From Deltaproteobacteria bacterium (GTDB taxonomy: Bacteria > Desulfobacterota > Binatia > UBA9968 > JAJDTQ01), in NCBI GenBank assembly GCA_028818755.1, contig JAPPNF010000169.1, positions 1 through 64,000 on the forward strand: a stretch of DNA of 64,000 nt, read 5' to 3'. Numbering within the stretch: the stretch's first letter is position 1; every line of letters begins with the position of its first letter. Positions 8,274 to 17,206 of this stretch are shown in pieces. A model generated the notes under the pieces. That model saw only the letters and a program-made list of their open reading frames with translations, was not told the origin of the DNA and searched no databases. The position numbers were made by a program, and so were the translations under genes.

Positions 8274-9176
8274 ATGACCGGTGAATCGGACAAGGTCGGT
8301 TCGGCCGTCGTGCTGGCCGGCGGAAAGAGCAGCCGCATGGGCCGGCCCAAGGCCATGCTTCCGTTCGGCGGCGAGCCTCTGATCGTGCACGTGGTGCGCC
8401 GGCTGGGGCTCCTCTTTCCGGACGTCGTGGTAGTGGCGGCGCCCGGCCAGGAGCTGCCCGAACTGCCGGTTACTCTGGTGCGCGACGACGTGGCGTACCA
8501 GGGTCCGGTGGGCGGCATTGTCTACGGGCTCAGGGCATGCGGCAGCGCCGCCGGGTACGTGACCTCGTGCGACGTGCCTTTTCTCAGCCTTCCCCTGGTC
8601 TCCCACATGGCCTCGCGGCTCCCGGGTCACGACGTCGTAGTGCCGTACTGGGAAGGGCGCCCGCAACCGCTGCACGCGGTGTACCGGCGCTCGGTGCTGC
8701 CTTTGCTGGAGGGGCAACTGGAGCGCGGCGAGCTGCGTCCGGTCTTCCTCTACGACAAGGTTCGCACCCTGAAGGTGGGGGAGGACGAGATCCGCACCGT
8801 CGATCCCGACGGGTCGAGTTTCTTCAACATGAACACCCCGGAAGACTACTCCGCGGCCCTTGCGCGCTGGGAGCGGACGGCCATGGACGCGGTGCCTGAC
8901 CGCTGCGAGGTGGAGCTGCTGGGCGCGGCCCGGCTGCGGGCACGGACAAGCCGTGTCTCGGTCGACTTGCCGCGGCCGGCCACGCTGGCGCAGGTGCTGT
9001 CCGCGCTGGCGCTTGAGCTTCCGGCGTTGGTGGGCCCGGTCATCACCGAGACCAGGGACGGCCTCACCGCCGGCCACGTGTGCAACCTGAACGGCCGGGA
9101 CTTCGTTCGGGACGCCAGCCGGCCGGTGGAGCCCGGGGACCGGCTCCTCATCATGTCCAGTGATGCCGGAGGATGA
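8274..9176 (+). CDS. MobA-MoaD fusion (molybdenum cofactor guanylyltransferase plus sulfur carrier)
   Basis: 300 aa. Residues about 9-200 are a MobA-like nucleotidyltransferase (VVLAGGKSSRMGRPKAMLPF P-loop-like start, TSCDVPFL metal motif, FFNMNTPEDY). Residues about 212-300 are a MoaD/ThiS ubiquitin-fold carrier ending exactly in the functional Gly-Gly (SSDAGG), needed for adenylation and thiocarboxylation. The two activities act at different stages of molybdopterin maturation and are usually separate. The stop overlaps the AOR start (ATGA), tying it to the Mo/W enzymes downstream. Confidence 0.88.
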   Translation: MTGESDKVGSAVVLAGGKSSRMGRPKAMLPFGGEPLIVHVVRRLGLLFPDVVVVAAPGQELPELPVTLVRDDVAYQGPVGGIVYGLRACGSAAGYVTSCDVPFLSLPLVSHMASRLPGHDVVVPYWEGRPQPLHAVYRRSVLPLLEGQLERGELRPVFLYDKVRTLKVGEDEIRTVDPDGSSFFNMNTPEDYSAALARWERTAMDAVPDRCEVELLGAARLRARTSRVSVDLPRPATLAQVLSALALELPALVGPVITETRDGLTAGHVCNLNGRDFVRDASRPVEPGDRLLIMSSDAGG

Positions 9177-10999
9177 CCGTGCACGGGTTTCACGACAGGT
9201 TGCTGCACGTGGATCTGAGCACGCGCCGACACCACTGGGAGAAGACCGGGGAGAGCCGCCTTCGAGCCTTTCTCGGCGGCATCGGCCTCGGCACGAGCCT
9301 GCTCTACGACTTCGCGCCGCCGGGAGTGGAACCCCTGGGGCCGGATAACCCCTTGATTCTCGCCAGCGCGCCGCTGGCGGGCACCGGTCTCACCACCACC
9401 GCCAAGTACGCGGTGGTGACGAAATCGCCCCTGACCGGCTTCATCGCGGACTCCCTGTCGTCGAGCCACTTCGCGCTGGCGCTCAAGGCGGCGGGCGTTG
9501 ACGCGGTGGTGATCACCGGCCGGGCCCGGGCTCCGTCCTATCTGTTCGTGGACAATGACGGGGTGGAGTTGCGGGACGCCCGCCACCTCTGGGGACGTAG
9601 CGCAGCCGGCGCCGAGGCCGCGATCCGCGGGGAACTGGGCAGCGAAGTGCGGGTGGCCGCGGTGGGCGCGGCCGGCGAGAACGGCGTGCGTTACGCAACC
9701 ATCAGCAACGAAGGCCGGCACGCCGGCCGCGGCGGCGTGGGCGCGGTCATGGGTTCCAAGAACCTCAAGGCCGTGGCGTTGTCCGGCAGCGCGCGGGTCT
9801 CGGTGGCGGATCCCGAAGGGGTGGCGGTTGCGGCGGACGCGCTGAGGCGGCGCAGCCTGGGCGAGCACACCGCCAAGTACCGTGAGATCGGCACGGTGGC
9901 CAACCTGGCGGCGTTCGACCGCCTGGGCGCCCTCCCCACCCGCAACTTCCAGCAGCCGACCTTCGCCGCGGCCGACGGCCTCAGCGGCGAGAGCCTCACC
10001 GAGAACAGTTTCAGCCGCCGCCACGGCTGCGCTTCCTGCACCATCCGCTGCGAGCGGCTGTTCAGGTCGTTGTCCGGGAACGAGCAACGCATGGAGTACG
10101 AGACCCTGTTCGCGCTGGGGCCGCTGTGCGGCCTCGAGGACCCCGAAGCGGTGCTGGAGGCCGCACGGCTCTGCGACGAGTACGGGCTCGACAGCATCAG
10201 CACGGGCGGCACGCTGGCCTGGGCCATGGAGTGTGTCGAGCAGGGGCTTCTGCCGGAGGCCGGCGACCTGCGCTTCGGCTCCGCCGAGGCGGTGCTGGCG
10301 GCGATACCGGCCATCGCGGAGCGCCGGGGCGTCGGCGATCTGCTGGCCGAGGGCTCCCGCCGCGCGGCGTTGGCGTTGGGCCACGGCTCCCTCGACTGGG
10401 CCATGCAGGTGAAGGGGCTGGAGCTGCCGGGATACGAGCCCCGGAGCCTCAAGACCATGGCCCTGGGCCTGGCCGTGAGTCCCCGGGGCGCCTGCCACAA
10501 CCGCTCCGGCGCCTACGAGGCGGATTTCTCCGGCGCGGTGGACCGCCTGAGCTCGGAGCCGGGCCGAGGCGCGCTGGTGGCCGCCTCGGAAGACTTCGCC
10601 GCGGCGCAGGACTCCCTCATCGTCTGCAAGTTCCTGCGGCGTTGCTTCGACGACTTCTACGCGGAGGCGGCGGATCTCCTGGCCAAGGTCACGGGCTGGG
10701 ACTACACCGCCGACGAGTTGCGCCGCGCCGCGGAGCGGATCCATACCCTCAAGCGCTGGTTCAACCAGCGCGAGGGCTGGCGCCCGGAGGATGACGGGTT
10801 GCCGCCGCGGGTGCTCACGGAATCCCTTGCCACGGGCGTGGCCCGGGGCACGCGCCTCACCGCCGAGGAGCTCCAGGCCATGATCCGCGACTACTACGGC
10901 GCCCGGCGGTGGGACGAGAGCGGCCGCATCCCCGAAGCCAGGCTGAAGGAGCTCGGCCTGCCGGCGAGCCAAGACGGAGCCCGGGCGCATGGCCGGTAA
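9173..10999 (+). CDS. aor: Aldehyde:ferredoxin oxidoreductase family protein (tungstopterin)
   Basis: 608 aa, the usual AOR length. The N-terminal pterin-binding domain includes GGIGLGTSLLYD and SSHFALALKAAGVDAVVITG; the 4Fe-4S ligands are the CASCTIRC cluster near residue 285 and a later Cys (LIVCKFLRRC). It oxidises aldehydes to carboxylates, or reduces acids in reverse, with a W- or Mo-bis-pterin. The start overlaps the mobA-moaD stop by 4 bp, and the stop overlaps the NuoE-NuoF fusion by 11 bp, so translation is coupled. Aldehyde substrate is not deducible. Confidence 0.9.
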   Translation: MTVHGFHDRLLHVDLSTRRHHWEKTGESRLRAFLGGIGLGTSLLYDFAPPGVEPLGPDNPLILASAPLAGTGLTTTAKYAVVTKSPLTGFIADSLSSSHFALALKAAGVDAVVITGRARAPSYLFVDNDGVELRDARHLWGRSAAGAEAAIRGELGSEVRVAAVGAAGENGVRYATISNEGRHAGRGGVGAVMGSKNLKAVALSGSARVSVADPEGVAVAADALRRRSLGEHTAKYREIGTVANLAAFDRLGALPTRNFQQPTFAAADGLSGESLTENSFSRRHGCASCTIRCERLFRSLSGNEQRMEYETLFALGPLCGLEDPEAVLEAARLCDEYGLDSISTGGTLAWAMECVEQGLLPEAGDLRFGSAEAVLAAIPAIAERRGVGDLLAEGSRRAALALGHGSLDWAMQVKGLELPGYEPRSLKTMALGLAVSPRGACHNRSGAYEADFSGAVDRLSSEPGRGALVAASEDFAAAQDSLIVCKFLRRCFDDFYAEAADLLAKVTGWDYTADELRRAAERIHTLKRWFNQREGWRPEDDGLPPRVLTESLATGVARGTRLTAEELQAMIRDYYGARRWDESGRIPEARLKELGLPASQDGARAHGR

Positions 11000-12692
11000 G
11001 GAACCGTCCGGGCCGCGTCGCTCGCACCCCGGCTCAGGCCGCCGCCGGGGCCGGAACCGTCCCAGGGGCCGGCAGGTCGACCTGGAAGCGCTGGAGCAGG
11101 TGCGGGCGCTGCTGGGGGATGAACCGCGCCGCCGGGACCTTCTCATCGAGCACCTTCACCGTATTCAGGACCGCTACCAGGTACTGTCGGCCGCCCATCT
11201 GGCGGCGCTGGCGGACGAGATGCGCCTCGCCCTGGCGGAGGTCTACGAGGTGGCGACGTTCTACGCCCACTTCGACGTGGTCCGGGAAGATGCGGCGCCG
11301 GCTCCGGACTTCACCGTGCGGGTGTGCGACGGGCTGGTGTGCGAGATGATGGACGCGCAAGGGCTGTTGGAAAGCCTGCCGGACGTCGTGGGCAGAGGTG
11401 TTCGGGTGGTGCCGGGACCGTGCATGGGCGGCTGCGACCGCGCCCCGGTGGCCAGGGTGGGAAGCCGCACCGTGGTCCGGGCCACCGTGGACAAGGTGTC
11501 GGCGACGGTCCGGGGTGGAGAGGTCGAGGCGGAGTTGCCGGCCTGCAAGGACTACGGGGAATACCTGGCGGAGGGCGGCTACTCGCTGCTGAGGGAATGC
11601 ATCGGCGGCGTTCTCGACCGCGAGGAGGTTGTTGAAAAGGTATCGGCGTCGGGCCTCCGGGGCCTGGGCGGCGCCGGGTTCCCCACCGGCCGCAAGTGGC
11701 AGATCGTGCGGGGCTATCCGGGCCCTCGGCTCGTGACCGTGAACGCGGACGAAGGCGAGCCGGGCACCTTCAAGGACCGCTACTTCATGGAGAGCGATCC
11801 GCACCGGTTCCTGGAAGGCGTGCTGGTGGCGGCGTGGGCGGTGGAAGCGGAGGCCGTCTACATCTATCTGCGGGACGAGTACGCCGAGGTGCGGGAGATC
11901 CTGTCGCGGGAGCTGCCCAGGCTCGCGGAAGCCGGCCTGGACGCGCACGTCGAGGTGCATCTGCGCCGCGGCGCCGGAGCCTACATCTGCGGCGAAGAGT
12001 CGGCCATGATCGAGAGTATCGAGGGCAAGCGCGGGCTGCCGCGGCACCGGCCGCCTTATGTCGCGGAGACCGGCCTGTTCGGGCGGCCCACCCTGGTGCA
12101 GAACGTCGAGACCCTCTACTGGGTCCGCGACATACTGGAGAAGGGGCCGGAGTGGTTCACGGCCCAGGGACGCAACGGCGGCGCCGGCTTGCATGCCTAC
12201 TCGGTATCAGGCCGGGTGGCGCAACCGGGTGTGAAGATCGCGCCCACCGGCATCACCGTGCGCGAGCTGATCGACGAGCACTGCGGCGGCATGCAGCCCG
12301 GCCACCGGTTCAAGGGATACCTTCCCGGCGGCGCCTCCGGCGGCATGCTGCCCGCCTCCATGGCGGACCTCCCGCTCCGCTTCGGTTCCCTGGAGGAGCA
12401 CGGCTGTTTCGTCGGTTCCCATGGCGTGGTGGTGTTGAGCCACCAGGACGACGTCAAGGCCGTGGTCCGTAACCTGATGCGCTTCTTCAAGCACGAGAGT
12501 TGCGGCCAGTGCACGCCGTGCCGGGTGGGAACGGAGAAGGCGGTGGCCCTCCTGGAGCGCCCCTCGTGGGACGAGCCCTTGCTGGAGTCATTGGGCGACG
12601 CCATGGCCGACGCCTCCATTTGCGGCCTCGGCCAGGCGGCCCCCAACTCCGTGCGCTGCGCGTACCGGTATTTCCGGGAGGAGCTGTCGTGA
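10989..12692 (+). CDS. NuoE-NuoF fusion, NAD(H)-linked diaphorase subunit of the FDH/AOR complex
   Basis: 567 aa. After a basic, probably disordered N-terminus, residues about 30-165 are NuoE-like with a 2Fe-2S motif (CDGLVC and CMGGC). Residues about 180-560 are NuoF-like: FMN site GLGGAGFPTGRKW, NADH site NADEGEPGTFKDR, and the 4Fe-4S ligands ESCGQCTPCR plus SICGLGQ. In NAD-dependent formate dehydrogenases this subunit passes electrons to NAD. The gene overlaps both neighbours, so it is probably shared by, or bridges, the AOR and formate dehydrogenase. Confidence 0.9.
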   Translation: MAGKEPSGPRRSHPGSGRRRGRNRPRGRQVDLEALEQVRALLGDEPRRRDLLIEHLHRIQDRYQVLSAAHLAALADEMRLALAEVYEVATFYAHFDVVREDAAPAPDFTVRVCDGLVCEMMDAQGLLESLPDVVGRGVRVVPGPCMGGCDRAPVARVGSRTVVRATVDKVSATVRGGEVEAELPACKDYGEYLAEGGYSLLRECIGGVLDREEVVEKVSASGLRGLGGAGFPTGRKWQIVRGYPGPRLVTVNADEGEPGTFKDRYFMESDPHRFLEGVLVAAWAVEAEAVYIYLRDEYAEVREILSRELPRLAEAGLDAHVEVHLRRGAGAYICGEESAMIESIEGKRGLPRHRPPYVAETGLFGRPTLVQNVETLYWVRDILEKGPEWFTAQGRNGGAGLHAYSVSGRVAQPGVKIAPTGITVRELIDEHCGGMQPGHRFKGYLPGGASGGMLPASMADLPLRFGSLEEHGCFVGSHGVVVLSHQDDVKAVVRNLMRFFKHESCGQCTPCRVGTEKAVALLERPSWDEPLLESLGDAMADASICGLGQAAPNSVRCAYRYFREELS

Positions 12693-15436
12693 GCGATCCC
12701 GTGCGGTTTACCCTCGACGGCAGGGAGGTGGAGGCGGCGGCCGGCGAGACCATCTGGCAGGTGGCCGAGCGCCACGGCACGACGCTGCCGCACCTGTGCT
12801 ACGACCCTCAGCCCGGCTACCGGCCCGACGGAAACTGCCGCGCGTGCATGGTGGAAGTGGAGGGGGAGAGAGTGCTGGCGGCTTCGTGCATTCGGCGCCC
12901 CGGACCGGGCATGAAGGTGAGCACGGAGAGCGGACGCGCCCGGAGCGCGCGGCGGATGGTGCTGGAGCTGCTGGTGGCCGACCAGCCCGGGCGCGACCTC
13001 GCCCACGATTCGCGGTCGCGTCTGTGGCAGTGGGCCGAGCGGCTGGAGGTCACGGAAAGCCGGTTCCCGGTCCGCGAAGCGCCCGCGCCCGACGCCAGCC
13101 ATCCGGCCATGCGCGTGGCGCTGGACGCGTGCATCCACTGCACCCTGTGCGTGCGCGCCTGCCGCGAGGTGCAGGTGAACGATGTCATCGGCATGGCCCA
13201 CCGGGGCGCCGGCGCCAAGATCGTCTTCGACTTCGACGACCCCATGGGCGACAGCACCTGCGTGGCCTGCGGCGAGTGCGTGCAGGCGTGTCCCACCGGT
13301 GCGTTGATGCCGGCGTCGATGGTGGATGCGACCGGGGTGGACAAGCGCGAGGTCCTCGCCGAGGTGCCCAGCGTGTGCCCTTATTGCGGCGTGGGTTGCC
13401 AGATCGGCTACCGGGTCAAGGACAACGCCATCGTCGCGGTGGAGGGCCGCAACGGCCCGTCCAATCGCGGCCGCCTGTGCGTCAAGGGCCGCTTCGGCTT
13501 CGACTACGTCAGCCACCCGCACCGCCTCACCGTGCCGCTGATTCGCCGGGACGACGCGCCCAAGGACGCGTCGGCGGACGTGGACCCGGCGAATCCCTAC
13601 AGCCATTTCCGCGAGGCCACGTGGGAGGAGGCGCTTGACGCGGCGGCCGCGGGCCTGCGGAAGATACGGGACCGGGACGGCGGCGATGCCCTGGCGGGCT
13701 ACGGCTCCGCCAAGGGTTCCAACGAGGAAGCGTACCTGGTGCAGAAGCTCGTTCGCACGGGCTTCGGCACCAACAACGTGGACCACTGCACGCGCCTTTG
13801 CCATGCGTCCTCGGTGGCGGCGCTGATGGAGGGCATCGGCTCGGCCGCCGTGACCGCGCCCTTCACCGCCTGCGAGGACTCGGACGTCGTCATCGTCATC
13901 GGCGCCAACCCCACCGAGAATCATCCGGTGGCGGCCACCTACTTCAAGCAGGCCGCCAAACGCGGCGCCCAGCTCATCGTGATGGATCCCCGCGGCCAGG
14001 CCTTGCGGCGGCAGGCGACCTGGATGCTTCAGTTCAAGCCCGGCGCCGACGTGGCGCTGCTCAACGCCCTGCTCAACGTCATCATCGCCGAGGGGCTCTA
14101 CGATGGCGACTACGTGGCTGCCCACACCGACGGCTTCGAGGAGCTGAAACGGCACGTGGCGGAGTTCACGCCCGAGGCCATGTCGGAGATCTGCGGCGTT
14201 GAACCCGAAACCCTGCGCTCGGTGGCGCGGCTCTACGCCGGCGCCCGGGCCGCCATGATCTTCTGGGGCATGGGGATCTCGCAGCACATCCACGGCACCG
14301 ACAACGCGCGCTGCCTCATCGCCCTGGCGCTGGTCACCGGCCAGGTGGGCCGGCCCGGCACCGGGCTGCATCCGTTGCGCGGGCAGAACAACGTGCAGGG
14401 GGCTTCGGACGCCGGCCTCATCCCGATGTTCTATCCCGACTACCGCTCGGTGGAAGAGGCGGACACGCGCCGGCGTTTCGAGGAAGTCTGGGACATGGCG
14501 CTGGACCCGCGCCGCGGCCTCACGGTGATGGAGATCGTCGACGCGGTGCACGCCGGGCAGATCAAGGGCATGTACATCATGGGCGAGAACCCGGCCATGT
14601 CGGATCCCGACGTCCAGCACGCGCGCGAGGCCCTGGCCAGGCTCGATCACTTGGTGGTGCAGGAGATATTCCTGACCGAGACGGCGTTTCACGCGGACGT
14701 GGTGCTGCCTGCGTCAGCCTGGCCGGAGAAGGACGGCACGGTCACCAACAGCAACCGCCAGGTGCAGATGGGCCGGGCAGCGCTCGAGCCGCCGACCGGA
14801 GTCCGGCAGGACTGGTGGATCGTCCAGGAGATCGCGCGGCGCATGGGCCTCGACTGGAACTACACCGGGCCGGCCGACGTTTTCGCGGAAATGAAGCGCG
14901 TCATGCCGTCCCTGGACCACATCACCTGGGAGCGGGTGGAGCGGGAAAGCTCCGTAACCTATCCGTGCGCGGCGCCGGATCGGCCGGGAGCGGAGGTGGT
15001 GTTCGGCGAGGGCTTCCCCACCGCCAGCGGACGCGGCAGGCTCGTGCCCGTGGACATCATCCCGCCCGACGAGCAGCCCGACGAGGCGTTCCCGATGATC
15101 CTCAGCACCGGCCGGCAACTGGAGCACTGGCACACGGGCGCCATCACCCGGCGTGCCAGCGTGTTGGACGAGCTCGAGCCCGAGGCGGTGGCCAACCTGT
15201 CACCCGGGGAACTGCGCCGCCTGGGCGTGTCGCCGGGGGAGTTCGTCCGCGTATCCACCCGGCGGGGCGTCATCGAGATCAAGTCGCGAGCCGACAGCGC
15301 TGTCCCCGACGGATGCGTCTTCATTCCATTCTGTTTCGCCGAGGCGGCGGTCAACCTGCTGACCAACCCGGCGCTGGATCCCTACGGCAAGATACCCGAG
15401 TACAAGTTCTGCGCGGCGAGGGTCGAGCCGCTGTAG
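12689..15436 (+). CDS. Formate dehydrogenase alpha subunit (molybdopterin, NuoG-like N-terminus)
   Basis: 915 aa from the GTG at 12689, which overlaps the upstream stop (GTGA); the track's 12500 start is internal to the previous gene. Domains in order: 2Fe-2S (LCYDPQPGY, GNCRACM), His-Cys region, two 4Fe-4S ferredoxin clusters (CIHCTLCVRAC, CVACGECVQAC), 4Fe-4S in the catalytic domain (CPYCGVGC), and the Mo/W-bis-MGD domain. The active-site residue is Cys (DHCTRLCHASS), not Sec. It oxidises formate to CO2 or runs in reverse. With the NuoE-F fusion it forms an NAD-dependent complex. Confidence 0.92.
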   Translation: MSDPVRFTLDGREVEAAAGETIWQVAERHGTTLPHLCYDPQPGYRPDGNCRACMVEVEGERVLAASCIRRPGPGMKVSTESGRARSARRMVLELLVADQPGRDLAHDSRSRLWQWAERLEVTESRFPVREAPAPDASHPAMRVALDACIHCTLCVRACREVQVNDVIGMAHRGAGAKIVFDFDDPMGDSTCVACGECVQACPTGALMPASMVDATGVDKREVLAEVPSVCPYCGVGCQIGYRVKDNAIVAVEGRNGPSNRGRLCVKGRFGFDYVSHPHRLTVPLIRRDDAPKDASADVDPANPYSHFREATWEEALDAAAAGLRKIRDRDGGDALAGYGSAKGSNEEAYLVQKLVRTGFGTNNVDHCTRLCHASSVAALMEGIGSAAVTAPFTACEDSDVVIVIGANPTENHPVAATYFKQAAKRGAQLIVMDPRGQALRRQATWMLQFKPGADVALLNALLNVIIAEGLYDGDYVAAHTDGFEELKRHVAEFTPEAMSEICGVEPETLRSVARLYAGARAAMIFWGMGISQHIHGTDNARCLIALALVTGQVGRPGTGLHPLRGQNNVQGASDAGLIPMFYPDYRSVEEADTRRRFEEVWDMALDPRRGLTVMEIVDAVHAGQIKGMYIMGENPAMSDPDVQHAREALARLDHLVVQEIFLTETAFHADVVLPASAWPEKDGTVTNSNRQVQMGRAALEPPTGVRQDWWIVQEIARRMGLDWNYTGPADVFAEMKRVMPSLDHITWERVERESSVTYPCAAPDRPGAEVVFGEGFPTASGRGRLVPVDIIPPDEQPDEAFPMILSTGRQLEHWHTGAITRRASVLDELEPEAVANLSPGELRRLGVSPGEFVRVSTRRGVIEIKSRADSAVPDGCVFIPFCFAEAAVNLLTNPALDPYGKIPEYKFCAARVEPL

Positions 15437-15447
15437 CCGACGCGGGA

Positions 15448-15519
15448 TCAGTACCGCAGCAGTGCGGCGATGGTGAGGCTGACGGCGATGGACAAAGCTA
15501 TGACGAGCCAGACTTCCAA
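15448..15519 (-). CDS. Putative 23-aa single-span membrane peptide
   Basis: On the minus strand, AAAGGGGG lies 6 nt before a TTG that opens a 23-codon frame, MEVWLVIALSIAVSLTIAALLRY, ended by TGA. It is one clean hydrophobic helix with a short acidic start and basic end, like known tiny membrane proteins. It lies between convergent fdhA and downstream of lemA, in the direction of lemA transcription. Too short for the ORF track. No homologue recognised; it could be coincidental. Confidence 0.35.
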   Translation of the reverse strand: MEVWLVIALSIAVSLTIAALLRY

Positions 15520-15639
15520 GTGAAACCCCCTTTCACATAGAAGTCTAACAGAGAAAGTTAGGTTAGTCAAATTTGTCGCCGGATGACGGTGGACTGGTAA
15601 CCGATCCAGTACCCCTGAAGGCGCCCATGGCCGGCCAGA

Positions 15640-16212
15640 TCAGAAGCTCACCCTGGGAGTTTCCCTGGCCGCTTCCTCGACCTGGAAGTACTCCGCCTTC
15701 TCCACCCCCGCGAGTCCCGCGTAGAAGCGTCCCGGCAGTCTCCGCACAAAAGTGTTGACCGCGGTCACGCTGTCGTTGAACCGTTTTCGTTCCACGGCCA
15801 AGCGATTCTCGGTGCCTTCCAGTTGATCCTGGAGCTTGAGGAAGGACTCGTTGGACCTGAGTTGCGGGTATCGCTCGCGCAGGACCAGCAGCCGGGACAA
15901 CGCTCGCTCGAAGCCGGCCGCCGCCTGCGCCTTCTGATTGACGGTGTTGGCCTGGAAATAGGCCTTGCGGGCGTTGGCCACCCCCAGAAAGATCTTCTCC
16001 TCCTGTTTCGCCACGCCCTTGACCGTCTCCACCAGGTTGGGGATCAACTCGAAGCGGCGCTGGAGCTGGTTCTCCACCTGCGCCCACTGGTTCTTGACCC
16101 CCTCGTCCAGGGTGATGGCCCGGTTGTAGCCGTTGAGGACACAGCCCCCCGCCAGCAGGACTATCCCGACGACCGCCGCCAGCACGATCAAAAGGACCCT
16201 TGATGCACTCAC
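15640..16212 (-). CDS. lemA: LemA family protein
   Basis: 190 aa with a GTG start after GGGGGAGCGGGC. One N-terminal TM helix (residues 5-28) places the helical domain outside the membrane. Family motifs are NGYNRAITLDEGVKNQWAQVENQLQRR and IPNLVETVKG, followed by a coiled helical bundle. LemA genes usually sit with TPM (YgcG-like) genes. Here such genes lie 5.7 kb upstream in the same orientation, separated by mobile elements, so the original operon has been split. Confidence 0.9.
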   Translation of the reverse strand: MSASRVLLIVLAAVVGIVLLAGGCVLNGYNRAITLDEGVKNQWAQVENQLQRRFELIPNLVETVKGVAKQEEKIFLGVANARKAYFQANTVNQKAQAAAGFERALSRLLVLRERYPQLRSNESFLKLQDQLEGTENRLAVERKRFNDSVTAVNTFVRRLPGRFYAGLAGVEKAEYFQVEEAARETPRVSF

Positions 16213-16337
16213 GCCCGCTCCCCCTTACACGTTTCAGTCAGATCTGATTATCGGCCATGTAGGGGCGGGTTTCAATGACCTGCTCCCCTTGAATGTCCTC
16301 ACCTAAAGGTTAGTGTTTAACCGGAAAGGAGGAGGCC

Positions 16338-17145
16338 ATGCGCAAGAGCAGGTACAGCGAAGCCCAGATCGTGGGGATACTGAAGGAGCACTAGGCGGGG
16401 CTTGGGGCGGCGGAGCTGTGTCGGAAGTACGGCATCAGTGACGCGACGTTCTACAAGTGGCGCTCGAAGTACGGGGGGCTGGAGGTGTCGGAGACGAAGC
16501 GGCTGCGGAGCCTGGAGGCGGAGAACGCCAAGCTGAAGCGGCTGTTGGCGGAAGCGATGCTGGACGTGTCGACGCTCAAGGAGATGGTCGGAAAAACTTC
16601 TGACGCCCAGGTCGCGGAGGGAAGCGGTGGACTGGGCGATCAACGAAAGAGGCCACTCGCAACGGCGGGCATGTGGTCTGGTGGGGATGGAACCGCGGGT
16701 GTACCGGCACCGGTCGACCCGACCGGGCGACTGGGATCTGCGAGGGAGGCTGCGGGAGTTGGCTGGGGAACGTCGCCGCTTCGGGTATCGGCGGCTGCAC
16801 ATCTTGTTGGCGAGGGAAGGCGTGGTGGTGAACCGCAAGAAGCTCTACCGGCTCTACAAGGAGGAGCGGTTGGTGGTGCGCAAGAGGGGCGGCTGCAAGC
16901 GGGCGCTGGGCACCCGGGCGCCGATGACGATCCCGCAAGGGGCGAACCAGCGGTGGTCGGTGGACTTCGCCTCCGACGCCCTGGTGGACGGCCGGCGTTT
17001 CCGCGTGCTGTGCGTGATCGATGACTTCACCCGGGAGTGCCTGGGCACCATCGTGGACAACTCCATCACCGGGGAGCGGGTATCGAGAGAACTGGACCAC
17101 ATCGCCCGACGGCGGGGGTATTCCGTGCTGGTGGTGTCCGATAAC
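16338..17145 (+). pseudogene. IS3 transposase orfA plus 5' part of orfB (degenerate)
   Basis: orfA starts at MRKSRYSEAQIVGILKEH after AAGGAGGAGG and continues through an HTH (LCRKYGISDATFYKW), but codon 19 is TAG (16392-16394). orfB (KLLTPRSRREAVDW, then SVDFASDALVDG with the first catalytic Asp, then VLVVSDN with the second) is cut at 17145 by the IS110-type element. Not functional. Confidence 0.85.
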
Positions 17146-17206
17146 GTCCTATGTGAGGAAGGGAGGTTGATGATCGGGGCGCAGGTCTCCGATTGCCAGT
17201 TTCGGC

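Noticed and set aside
13780-13815. Formate dehydrogenase as a selenoprotein
   Set aside because: The active-site codon is TGC (HCTRLCHASS); no UGA is present in the frame.
12197-14692. 831-aa minus-strand ORF (also 8846-11146, 766 aa)
   Set aside because: Antisense shadows of the FDH and AOR genes with Arg/His/Ala-rich nonsense composition.
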